In this document: one piece after another, positions 32,456 through 43,125 of the stretch | Position numbering within the stretch: the first letter of the stretch is position 1 | Layout: each line of letters opens with the position of its first letter | Source of the DNA: Rugalucina vietnamica | Lineage: Eukaryota; Mollusca; Bivalvia; Lucinida; Lucinidae | Length of the DNA stretch: 64,000 nt | NCBI GenBank assembly: GCA_964017185.1 | Contig: OZ024875.1 | Coordinates: 49,431,986-49,495,985 of the forward strand | Reading direction: 5' to 3' | The notes under the pieces: generated by a model | Database searches by the model: none | Told to the model about the DNA's origin: nothing | Seen by the model: the letters and a program-made list of their open reading frames with translations, nothing else | Position numbers and translations under genes: made by a program

Positions 32456-34165
32456 TTTCTATGTTTGCAAAACAAGAAGAGGCTGCTTCTTGTAGACTTT
32501 GGCAGCAGAGGGGAATCATGTAATGGTCAGGCATAACCGTAGCAGTTACACAGTTCCCTTTTATCATCCTTTCACAAGGAATTACTGTTAAAATGCCCCA
32601 AGAATCTCACCAAGAATGGTGAAGAAATAGTGTGGCTGTTTGCACTCCATATGATCTAAAATGTGAGGAATGGCATTAAACTCTTATTTAGAAACAATGT
32701 CCAGTTTCAGCAACTGTCACATATAAATCAGTTATGAACAAAAAATGTGAAAATTTGTTATCCAAAAGCAGAATATTGACTTGAAATAAAAATACTCATG
32801 GGTAAATTTTACTTTGCGTACGCATGGGACAAAATTGTAAATTTACATGTGTGTATTTGTAAAAATAAAATTTGCATCTGGTCAGATCCAGGAGTAAATT
32901 TACCCATATGTAAATATACTCCGGTGTGTATTTGCGTTCGCATGCGCCATTTGCTTACCCCGAGTAAAATTTGCACACCGGAGTATAATTACACGCGTGT
33001 ATTTTTGGCCCATGCGAATTGGACTTAAGTTTACTGTATTTGCAAAATAAGAAGAGGCTGCTTCAAGGTGTTCTTGTAGGACTTTGGCAGTGTAGGAGAA
33101 TCATGTAATAGTCAGGCTTAACCTTAGGAGTTATACAATTCCCTATTATCATCCTTTCACAAGGAATTACTGTTAAAATGCCCCAAGAATCCTCACCAAG
33201 AATGATGAAGAAATAGTGTGGCTGTTTGCACTCCAAATGATCTAAAATGTGTTGAATGGCAGTAAACTCTTATTTGGCAACAATGTCCACAGTTTCAGCA
33301 ACTGACATATAATCAGTTAAGAACAACAAATGTGAAAATTCATTATCTAAAAGCAGAATATTGACTTGAAATAAAAATACTCATGGGTAAATATTACTTT
33401 ACGTTGGCATGGCACATACAGCCCCTTTCACTCGAGTTTGCCGTTTGAGCATTTAGGTCAATCAAATTTGTTCACTCGAGTTTGCCGTTTGTTTGTAAAT
33501 CAGGTAACTTTTTATTCTATTTTAGAACTGAAACAGTGTCCCAGGTGCCAGGTGCTCTTAAAATCTATTCAGCATTTATCTTTAGGTAATGATGTCACCT
33601 CATCTGATAAAAACATTGTAATTGTTTGGTTAAAGCACATTTTATTTCAAAATTCTTTGCACAACATATACAATGCATATTATGAACACACATTTGTAAC
33701 AGAATAGAGACAAAAGCAGAATTTTATCAATTTAAGCAGTTACCTGATCAGTATCTACATGGCAAAAATTCCACATAGTAAGTTAAAAATTTCACTCGAG
33801 TTTGCCGTTTTAAAGGTCATTTGGTTTGAAACTGTGACTCAAATCAGCAGATCAATCAATCCAGATGTCCTTGTGAACAACATGAAAAGAAACTCAGATA
33901 TTCTGAATCTGAACACATGGTCTCCTTGTGTGATGCAAATGCTCAAACGGCAAACTCAAGTGAAAGGGACTGTAATAGTAAATATACATGTGTATTTGTA
34001 AAAATGAAATTTGCATCAGGTCAGACCCAGGAGTAAATTTACCCATATGTAAATATACTCCGGTGTGTATTTGCGTTCGCATGCGCCATTTGCTTACCCC
34101 GAGTAAAATTTACACACCGCAGTATATTTACACGCGTGTATTTTTGGCGCATGCGAATTGGATTC
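32456..34165. repeat. Tandem segmental duplication of about 575 bp
   Basis: Unit 1 is 32456-33026. Unit 2 is 33027-34165 less the 554-bp insertion at 33419-33972. Shared blocks include AAGAAGAGGCTGCTTC, TTTCACAAGGAATTACTG, AATAGTGTGGCTGTTTGC and the right end GCCCATGCGAATTGG / GCGCATGCGAATTGG. By eye the units are roughly 85-90 percent alike. No coding capacity is seen. Confidence 0.75.
33419..33972. mobile_element. TA-flanked MITE with CAGNCCCTTTCACTYGAG ends
   Basis: Begins CAGCCCCTTTCACTCGAG and ends TCAAGTGAAAGGGACTG; the inverted repeats extend about 36 bp through TTTGCCGTTTGAGCATTT. TA lies on both sides (33417-33418, 33973-33974), and the duplicate unit at 32830 shows the empty site. 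Extra ACTCGAGTTTGCCGTTT copies lie inside. It has no ORF. The ends and target fit Tc1/mariner-pogo type transposition. Confidence 0.8.
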
Positions 34166-34444
34166 ATCAGGAAAACATGTCCCTGAAATGTATACCCCCT
34201 TAGACCCCACTTTTTTATATAGAAAAAATGGGGTTTGTAGGGGTATACCTAATTTTCTTATTTTTGCTCCAAAACATAGATTGAGGGTACTCGTTAGAAC
34301 CACCTCGGCAAGTCGGTTCTAGCGTGTACCCACAATCTATGTTTTGAGTAAAAATAAGAAAACTATCAAAACATTTCCACTGAAAATTTTAATGATTTAC
34401 AACTTTAAAAATATCTGTATATTACATGGGCATGTTTTTGTAAT
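34166..34444 (-). mobile_element. Hairpin MITE family 2, copy 9
   Basis: Full-length, TCATCAGGAAAACATGTCCC to CATGGGCATGTTTTTGTAATG. It directly abuts the duplicated segment. Confidence 0.8.
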
Positions 34445-34560
34445 GTACTAAAATGTCATGGCATGTTACATACAAAACATTTCCATACTACAGAGAAACT
34501 GTTTGGTAGGTTTTCCTCCACTATGTGGAGATTTGCAGACGAGAGTTTTTGATCCTATTA

Positions 34561-34840
34561 CCATTACGAAAACTTGCCCATGTAATATATAGAGATTTTT
34601 TTCAAAAGCAGAATGGAAAATTTCATTGGAATAAATTTGATATTTTCAATAATTTTGCTGAAACCATTGATTGTGGGTACACGTTAGAACCGCCTGGCCG
34701 AGGCAGTTCTAACGAGTACCCACAATCTATGTTTTGTATAAAAAATAAGAAACATTGATATCCCCCTGCAAACCCCAGTTTTGCTATATAAAAGTGGGCT
34801 TTAAATGGGTATACATTTCAAGGACATGTTTTCCAGATGA
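34561..34840 (+). mobile_element. Hairpin MITE family 2, copy 10
   Basis: Full-length, CCATTACGAAAACTTGCCC to GGACATGTTTTCCAGATG, opposite to copy 9. Bases 34841-35035 show nothing recognisable. Confidence 0.8.
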
Positions 34841-35035
34841 CAATGTATCTTTTTAGGAGTTAATGATAAATTACCCCGTATCAAAAGGCAGCTAGTGGAC
34901 CTGTTTTGTGTTACATATCATGAAATAGTCATGTAGACACACATGAATGACAAAAATAAATGATAAATTTAGGCCCGATCTGGTAATTGTACTTAATCCG
35001 GTCATCAAATACACCGTCGTCGCACCAGCAGTTAA

Positions 35036-35558
35036 CCACAGGACCAATGGTCATGTAAACGATCACCTGAGATCTGAGATATATACCAATAAATTTGCTT
35101 GACTATAATGTTCATATACATATATTTAACCCCAGGGCAGGGTCAGAATAACCCCTGGCATCAATTTCTTTTTCAAAATCATAAATATTCTGTCCATTTG
35201 CCCATTTCCTGAACTTTTACCCTTCATTGACATTTTAACAGCTTTCTGCAATATGTGGACTTCGTTGACCTTGCCATAAAATTTGTCAAGGTCATCCCAG
35301 GGTCATACTTTATAAACACATATAGGATTTTTCAAGGGTTTTTACCATATATGGGCAAGGCGGCCATCTTGGTCATGTGACCTGGATCATTTATAAACAC
35401 ATTGTTTGCCTTCCCATAGATTTGGCTTTGATTGGCCAAGTGGTTTCAGAGAAGAACTTTGAAAATGGTAGAAGATGACGGACGAACAGATGGACGGATG
35501 CCAGATCATGGCCATCCTATAAGCTCACCTTGTGAGCCTTACGGCTCAGATGAGCTAA
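35036..35558 (-). mobile_element. Tandem-core element A, copy 4 (single unit)
   Basis: Runs from CACAGGACCAATGGTCATG to GCTCACCTTGTGAGCC..GCTCAGATGAGCT, with one degraded core unit and GACGGACGAACAGATGGACG at 35475-35495. Confidence 0.7.
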
Positions 35559-35574
35559 AACAAGAATTGACAAT

Positions 35575-38500
35575 AAGCAAGGCTTATTAGATACCCCACG
35601 CTGTGAATGCCCTTGCCTGTAAACAAAAAGAAGAAACCAGAGGACCAATGGTCCTGTAAACGCTCACCTGAGATCTGCTGCATATACCAATAAACATGTT
35701 TGAATATTATGGTATTTAACTCCAGTGCAGGGGCAGATGAAGCCCTTGGGCCATTTTCTTTTTTCAGAATCTTCAATATTCTGTCCATTTGCCAATTTCC
35801 TGCTGGCTTTTCCCTTCAAATGACATTTTAACAGTTTTCCCAATTCAAATGCATAGGCAACCCATGTTGACCTTGCCATAAACTTGGTCAAGGTCATCAC
35901 AGGGTCATGATTTATATATACATTGGAGTACTTTAGCCATCGATGCTTCACGCCAAGTTTCCTTGAAATCAGTCTATTGGTTTCAGAGAAGAAGATTTTT
36001 GATGGGTTTTTACCATATATGGGCATGGCGGCCATCTTTGTCATGTGACCTAGATTATTTATATACACATTGATTCCTCAATTCTATAGATGCTTCACAT
36101 AAAATTTGGCTTTGATTGGCCAAGCGATTTCAGAGGAGAAGAGGTTTGAATATATATTATGGAAATATACATGTATATTGCCCCGGGGTGGGGGCACATG
36201 AGCCCCTGGGGTCCAATTTTTTTCAGAATCATTAATTTTCAGTCCTACTTCCCATTTCCTGCAAGACTTTCACTTTAAATTACATTTTAAAAGTTTTCCC
36301 CATTCAAATGCATTGGCGACCTATGTTGACCTTGCCGTAAAATAGGTCAAGGTCATGAAAAGGTCATGAACTATATATACATTGTAGTGCTTGAGTCATC
36401 GATGCTTCATGCCAAGTTTTGTTGAAATCGGTCCACCGGTTCTGGAGAAGAAGATTTTTGAAGGGTTTTTACCATATATGGGCATGGCGGCCATCTTGGT
36501 CATGTGACCTGGATTATTTATATACACATTGGTTCCCCCTTCCCATAGATGCTTCATGTAAAATTTGGCTTTGATTGGCCTAGCGGTTTCAGAGAAGAAG
36601 ATGTTTGAATATTATGATAATATACATGTATATTGCCCCGGGGTGGGGGCGGATGAGCCCCTGGTGCCCAATTTTTTTCAGAATCATTAATATTCAGTCC
36701 TACTGCTCATTTTCTGCAAGATTTTTCCTTTAAATGACAATTTAACAATTTTTCCCATTCAAATGCAAAGGCGACCTATGTTGACCTTGCCGTAAAATAG
36801 GTCAAGGTCACCGCAAGGTCATGATTTATATACACATTGTAGTACTTGAGTCATCGATGCTTCATGCCAAGTTTGGTTGAAATCCGTCCAGTGGTTCCGG
36901 AGAAGAAGATTCTTGAAGGGTTTTTACCATATATGGGCATGGCGGCCATCTTGGTCATGTGACCTGGATTATTTATATACACATTGGTTCCCCCTTCCCA
37001 TAGATGCTTCATGTAAAATTTGGCTTTGATTGGCCAAGCGGTTTCAGAGAAGAAGATCTTTGAAAATGGTGGACGACGGACGGACGACGGACGACGGACG
37101 GACGGACGCCGGATCATGGCCATCCTATAAGCTCACCTTGTGAGCCTGACGGCTCAGGTGAGCTAAAAATGTCTAAGTTCTCATAGGTGTCATTTTGTCA
37201 AAAATTATTTTTTCGCAATAAAATTTCTTCATGCAAATGTCCAATGGGTGTACATCATGTAGGCACGATATGAAATTGTTTCATCAAAAACTGTGGTAGG
37301 AGTTGATCGGCCCTTGAATGCCCTTACCTGTACATAAAAAGAAAAAAAATTGTCTAAGTTCTCATAGGTGTCATTTTGTCAAAAATTATTTTTTTGCAAT
37401 AAAATTTCTTCATGCAAATGTCCAATGGGTGTACATCATGTAGGCATGATATGAAATTGTTTCATCAAAAACTGTGGTAGGAGTTGATCGGCCCGTGAAT
37501 GCCCTTACCTGTAAACAAAAAGAAGAAAAATAGTCTAAGTTCTCATAGGTGTCATTTTGTCAAAAATTATTTTTTCGCAATAAAATTTCTTCATGCAAAT
37601 GTCCAATGGGTGTACATCATGTAAGCACAATAAGAAATTGTTTCATCAAAAACTGTGGTAGAAGTTGATCGGCCCGTGAATGCCCTTACCTTTACACAAA
37701 AAGAAGAAAAATTGTCTAAGTTCTCATAGGTGTCATTTTGTCAAAAATTATTTTTCTGCAATAAAATTTCTTCATGCAAATGTCCAATGGGTGTACATCG
37801 TGTAGGCACGATATGAAATTGTTCCATCAAAAACTGTGGTAGGAGTTGATCGGCCCGTGAATGTCCTTACCTGTAAACAAAAAGAAGAAAAATTGTCTAA
37901 GTTCTCATAGGTGTCATTTTGTCAAAAAATATTTTTTTGCAATAAAATTTCTTCATGCAAATGTCCAATGGGTGTACATCATGTAGGCAGGATATGAAAT
38001 TGTTCCATCAAAAACTGTGGTAGGAGTTGATCGGCCCGTGAATGTCCTTACCTGTAAACAAAAAGAAGAAAAATTGTCTAAGTTCTCATAGGTTTCATTT
38101 TGTCAAAAAACATTTTTTCGCAATAAAATTTCTTCATGCAAATGTCCAATGGGTGTACAGCATGAAGGCACAATATGAAATTGTTCAATCAAAAACTGTG
38201 GTAGGAGTTGATCGGCCCGTGAATGCCCTTACCTGTAAACAAAAAGAAGAAAAATTGTCTAAGTACTCATAGGTGTCATTTTGTCAATTTTTTTTTTTTT
38301 TGCAATAAAATTTCTTCATGCAAATGTCCAATGGGTGTACATCATGTAGGCACAATATGAAATTGTTCCATCAAAAATTGTGGTAGGAGTTGATCGGCCC
38401 ATGAATGCCCTTACCTGTAAAAAAAAAAAAAAAAAAATTGTCTCAGTTCTCTTAGATGTCATTTTGTCAAAAATTATTTTTTTGCAATAATATTTCTTCA

Positions 38501-39650
38501 TGCAAATGTCCAATGGGTGTACATTATGTAGGCATAATATCAAAAAAATCTAAGAAAAACTGTGATAGGAGTTGATCGGCCCATATCTGCACACCTTAGA
38601 ATAAATGTTGAAAACTTGCACAAAAAATTGTCTAAGTTCAAACAGCTGGAATTTTGTCAAAAATATTTTTTTACAAAATAATATTTCTTCATGCACATGT
38701 CCAGTTTGTCTGTATTGTGAAGGCAAAGTATCAAATAGCTCCAGCAAAAACTGTGGTAGGAGTTGATCGGCCCGTATAGGCACTACCATGGAATCCATGT
38801 TGGAAACAATGCACAAAAATTGTCTAAGTTCACAAAGCTGCAAATTTTTTAAAAATTATTTTTCCAAAATAATATTTCTTCATGCACATGTCCAGTGTGT
38901 CTGTATCGTGATGGCAAAGTATCAAATTGCTCCAGCAAAAACTGTGGTAGGAGTTGATCGGCCCGTATAGGCATTACCATAGAACACATGTTGGAAACAA
39001 TGCACAAAAATTGTCTAAGTTCACAAAGCTGCAAATTTGTTAAAAAATATTTTTCCAAAATAATATTTCTTCATGCACATGTCCAGTGTGTCTGTATCGT
39101 GATGGCAAAGTATCAAATGGCTCCAGCAAAAACTGTGGTAGGAGTTGATCGGCCCGTATAGCCACTACCATAGCACATGCACATCCCCTGTAATAGAAAA
39201 TGCTCATGAAAAATTGTCTATGTTCTCTCAGTTGTAATTTTGTCAAAAATTATTTTTTCACTATCAAACTGTTTCATGCAAATGTCAAACATGTCACCAT
39301 TGTATTGGTAAAGTTTCAGAGTTATTCATGGAAAACTGTGGTAGGAGTTGATCGGCCCATGAAGGCACTATACATATGCATATAAACACAGCCATTAAGA
39401 ATTACAAAGGGAAATAACTCTCACAGAACTGGCCCCTAGCCCCTTATGTTTTATCATAATATTTGCCCTATCAATATGTATGTGTGTGCAAGGTTTCATG
39501 AAATTCCGGCTAAGGGGCTTCAAGATATTAAGGAAACAAAGTGTTACGGACGGGACGGACGGACGGACAACGTGAAAACAGTATACCCCCCTTATAACTT
39601 CATTATAGCGGGGGGTATAAATATAGCAAAAGTGAGCAAAGCTCACATAC
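35575..39650 (-). mobile_element. Tandem-core element B: about twelve 183-bp units
   Basis: The core is a satellite-like array from 37165 to about 39365, keyed by GGTAGGAGTTGATCGGCCC, CTTCATGCAAATGTCCAATG and AAATTGTCTAAGTTC. Units near 37.2-38.5 kb are nearly alike; those from 38.5 kb on are progressively diverged. After the array come a GGGACGGACGGACGGAC microsatellite and a TATACCCCCC..GGGGGGTATA hairpin. The fragment 35575-35635 (GTGAATGCCCTTGCCTG) is the same array cut off by element A copy 5. Confidence 0.75.
35636..37164 (-). mobile_element. Tandem-core element A, copy 5, nested in element B
   Basis: ACCAGAGGACCAATGGTCC start, three 470-bp units, ACGG-type microsatellite at 37072-37107 and terminal hairpin GCTCACCTTGTGAGCC..GGCTCAGGTGAGCT. 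On both sides the DNA is element B: CAAAAAGAAGAAA before, ATGTCTAAGTTCTC after. Confidence 0.8.
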
Positions 39651-40377
39651 CCCAGCGGTAGACATCAGAAGTCATACCATCTTGAGACAAAAAGCAGATT
39701 ACAGAAAAAGGTATACATCTAGTCATCAAATGAATACCCAGGTGTACTGTATGCAAATTTACCACCTTCTGACACAGTAAATGAACTGATCAAAAGTTTT
39801 GTTTTCCCTATGCAGAAAGAACAATCCCTCAACATTCTAAATAAGAACTGCAAGTATCTAACCATTTTGTGCTAATTATAGCCACATCTATCTCCAACCT
39901 CATTGAAGATCCCAAAGAGAGGTTTTCTCGTGGCATAGCTCCAAAAAAAAAAACTTTTGGAGATAAAATATATTCATAAATAATTATATTTACAATTAAA
40001 ACCTTTGGGTTGAGTGACAGATAGAGAAACTACACAATGGAAAAAGAATGGAAAAAATTAATACTGTCCATCTGATTTTCTCTTACACTTGTAATACACT
40101 TTGACACAGTCTAGATGTATACAAAATTTGAAGAAGCTGGCTCAAATAGGAGCTAAGAAATCTGTGACAGAAATGTCAATCAGAGAGAAAGAAAAATGGA
40201 CAAATAAACTTAAAAGGGACTGATTAGCAGGAGATGGCTGATTATTTCTTACACAATACAACTTATCATTCCTAATGTTTGTACTAAATTCCCCTTCCTA
40301 ACTTAAGTCGAGCAGTTCCTGAGAAATTTTTGACAGAAATTTCCATATTCATTATACAGGAGTGACAGATGGAATAA
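39651..40377. repeat. Low-complexity stretch with one dispersed repeat
   Basis: Bases 40036-40370 recur, diverged, at 41646-41900 and 41900-42165, keyed by CCATCTGATTTTCTCTTACAC, GAAGCTGGCTCAAATAGGAG and GCTGATTATTTCTT. Nothing coding is seen; 39651-40035 is unassigned. Confidence 0.5.
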
Positions 40378-41187
40378 GAGCTGTCGCAGGACAGCGTAGC
40401 TCGCCTGACTTGTGCTTTGCCACTAAATCTATTAAAATCTATGACCCATGACCTTGACCTCAAGGTCTTTCAGGTGGGCCGTGATGGTACAGCATAAAAC
40501 TTCAGACCAATACATGTATCTACATGTACCAACATGATCCATCTACATATTCAAAAAATATAGACTTATAAAAACTTTAACCCAAAATATTCTAAAATTT
40601 CTAAGTCTGTGACCTTGACCTCAAGGTCATTCAGGTGGGTTGTGATGGTACAGCATAAAACTTCAAACCAATATCTATCAATATGCAAAGTATCAACTTG
40701 ATCCATCTACATATTCAAGAGATATAGACTTACAAAAACTTTAACCAAAAACTTTAACACAAAGTTTCTAAGTCGGTAACCTTGACCTCAAGGTCAGCCA
40801 GGTGAGTCATGATGGTACAGCAATAAAACTTCTGACCAATATCTACCAACATTCAAAGTATCAACTTGATCCATCAACAACTTCAAGAGATATAGACTTA
40901 TAAAAACTTTAACAAAAAACTTTAACACAAAATTTCTAAGTCCGTGACCTTGACCTCAAGGTCACCCAGGTGGGTCATGATGGTACAGCATAAAACTTCT
41001 GACCAATATCTACCAACATGCAAAGTATCAACTTGATCCATCCACAACTTCAAGAGATATAGACTCATAAAAACTTTAACCAAAAACTTTAACATTCTGA
41101 GCAACGCCGACGACGATGCCGATGCTATTGCCGACGCCGGGGTGACTGCAATAGCTCTTCCTGTACTTTTGTACAGGCGAGCTAAAA
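40378..41187 (+). mobile_element. Tandem-core element D (about 150-160-bp units)
   Basis: Left end AGCTGTCGCAGGACAGCGTAG, four units keyed by ACCTTGACCTCAAGGTC, GATGGTACAGCATAAAACTT and CAACTTGATCCATC, a GCCGACGACGATGCCGATGC simple repeat, and the right end CTTCCTGTACTTTTGTACAGGCGAGCT-type hairpin. A fourth, unrelated core with the same architecture as A, B and C. Confidence 0.7.
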
Positions 41188-42240
41188 ACTACAAAGCAGG
41201 GCTTTTTTTAAGAGTGGGGTCCACTGGCCTTGGCCAGTAAATTTTGGCCTTGGGACAGTTAAAATGTGGCGCAGCTGGTCCTCCAGGCCAGCTGAATTTT
41301 TCAGAAAAAAAATGTTTGTTCCAAATGGTGCTGCTATTCTCAAAGTGCAAGTGTGATGTAAATAGTTTAACCAACTGAATGTAGTGTTGGAAAGCTGTTG
41401 ACTTGTAATTGCTGCAATGACTGGCTACATTAGTGTTGTGTGCAAATAATTTATGTGCTGTTCAGATGAAAATCATCGTAATTTGTTTGTGCTATATTTG
41501 TCTTGCAATGCGCTGACCTGTGTATCCAAAACAACTTCAACCTGGAAAGAATATTTGGGCCAGTTGAAAATTCAGAGGGCCAGTAGATTTTGAGACCAGT
41601 TAGCCCTCCGGACCAATGGCATGTTGATAGTTAGCAAAACCCCTGCAAAGTGGAAAAAGAATGGAAAAACAAAACTGGCCATCTGATTTTCTCTTACACA
41701 TAACACTTATACACAGTCTAGGTGTATACAAAATTTTAAGAAGCTGGCTCAAATAGGAGCTGAGAATCTGACAGAAATGTCAATCAGATCTCGAGAGAAA
41801 GAAACATGGACAAATAAAGGGGCTGATAAGCAGGAGATGGCTGATTATTTCTTCCACAATACTTATCATTCCCAATATTTGTACTAAATTTCACCTTCCT
41901 GAGTAATACTGGCCATCTGATTTTCTCTTACACTTGTAATACACTTTCACACAGTCTAGATGTATACATAATTTGAAGAAGCTGGCTCAAATAGGAGCTA
42001 AGAAATCTGTGACAGAAATTTCAATCAGAGAGAAAGAAAAAATGGACAAATATAGGGACTGATAAGCAGATGACTGATTCTTTCTTACACAATACAACTT
42101 ACCATACCCAATGTTTGTACTAAATTTTATCACCCTATGTTAAGCAGTTCCAGAGAAATCTTAGTTGCGAAACCTCACTCCACTATGTTCCGTTGCAAAC
42201 CTTGATGGTTTTATTTGATCAAAACAATTTCCAATTGAAT
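41188..42240. repeat. Dispersed repeats, no gene
   Basis: Bases 41188-41645 include GGCCAG-rich sequence without a recognised element. Bases 41646-42165 hold two tandem copies of the repeat first seen at 40036-40370. Confidence 0.5.
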
Positions 42241-42292
42241 AAAACAGGATTACACATGGTTGACAAGTGGTGAGTGCATCCGAATTCGACCT

Positions 42293-42319
42293 TGACGTCA
42301 CGGGGGTGCCTTGACGTCA
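42293..42319 (+). promoter_or_regulatory. Two perfect CRE motifs (TGACGTCA)
   Basis: TGACGTCA at 42293-42300 and again at 42312-42319, 19 bp apart, followed by a CG-rich CACGCG..CGCGTGA and an inverted CCAAT (GATTGG) at 42361. CREB/ATF-type factors bind this palindrome. It suggests a promoter just upstream of the short frame at 42387, though chance or a transposon-borne origin is possible. Confidence 0.45.
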
Positions 42320-42386
42320 CGGCACGCGCTTCATCGCGTGAGCCTGGAGAGATGCTTTCTGATTGGCTTAGCACTGCGCCTAAAAA

Positions 42387-42494
42387 ATGACCACAAACAT
42401 GTCAGCTGAATGTGTAAATCTCACAGAAATTATGGATTTAAAGCAGGAAATCAGAAACTTTTCTTATGGAACATCATCTGGAGACAAAATTTAA
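42387..42494 (+). CDS. Short hypothetical ORF or first exon (35 codons)
   Basis: An ATG 68 bp after the paired CRE motifs opens a frame with MSAECVNLTEIMDLKQEIRN, ending in TAA. The frame after the stop still looks protein-like (YLFEQCLNRG) and meets a good donor (AGAGG|GTGAGC at about 42521), so this could be a dead exon or an exon with one nonsense change. I do not recognise a family. Confidence 0.25.
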   Translation: MTTNMSAECVNLTEIMDLKQEIRNFSYGTSSGDKI

Positions 42495-42719
42495 TATCTC
42501 TTCGAACAGTGTCTGAATAGAGGGTGAGCAGGATTTAGTTTTTCACAGTGAATTTCGTGTTTGAAAATTTGCTGTGTAAAGTAAAAACATGTTTTTCCAA
42601 GTTAGTACACGCTTGGCACTGAGGCTGTGTGACACATTCAGAATGCTACGGTGTATGCATGGAGATTGTAAACAACAGCTGAAGATCTGAGTCTAGAGAA
42701 ATCTTTGACAGAAAAAAAA

Positions 42720-43080
42720 GTTCACACACACACACACCAGTCTTCACAAAAAGTGTTGGTCTGTCGAAAAGTGTCGGTCTGTCGGTCAAAACCAGAAACA
42801 TTTCATTCTGACTGACAAAATATTTTACTCTGTCAGTCAAATGTGTGGCAAAAATTTCCGTGATTACAATGTTAACATATAGAACTGTCCTACAGAATTG
42901 GGTTTTGACCAGCAAAAACTTGCAGTCTGCCAGACAGCTGATGACACATTTGGAATGCTTTTGTTTAATCATGCATGGAGATTGTAAATAACAGCTGAAG
43001 GTCCGAGTCTAGTCCTGCAGCTGAAAAAAAGAGAGACACACACACACCACTGCACACACACACACACACATCTTTACAGA
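42720..43080. repeat. CA microsatellites and flanking duplicated segment
   Basis: ACACACAC tracts at about 42722-42737 and 43033-43070. The segment around CATGCATGGAGATTGTAAA..ACAGCTGAAG occurs twice (42653-42690 and 42970-43002). Confidence 0.55.
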
Positions 43081-43125
43081 AAATCTATATACCCCCAATA
43101 TACTTCGTATATGCCGAGGGTATAA

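Noticed and set aside
37165-39365. Regular array of about 183-bp units considered as a CRISPR or protein-repeat array
   Set aside because: The units are contiguous without unique spacers, have no conserved frame, and lie in a eukaryotic genome. It is satellite-like DNA.
39640-39680. Possible first exon of the NOPCHAP1-like gene (minus strand, MTSDVYRW then a GTATGTGAG donor in fitting phase)
   Set aside because: It overlaps the terminal hairpin and flank of element B and gives an implausibly short N-terminus. The phase match is likely chance.
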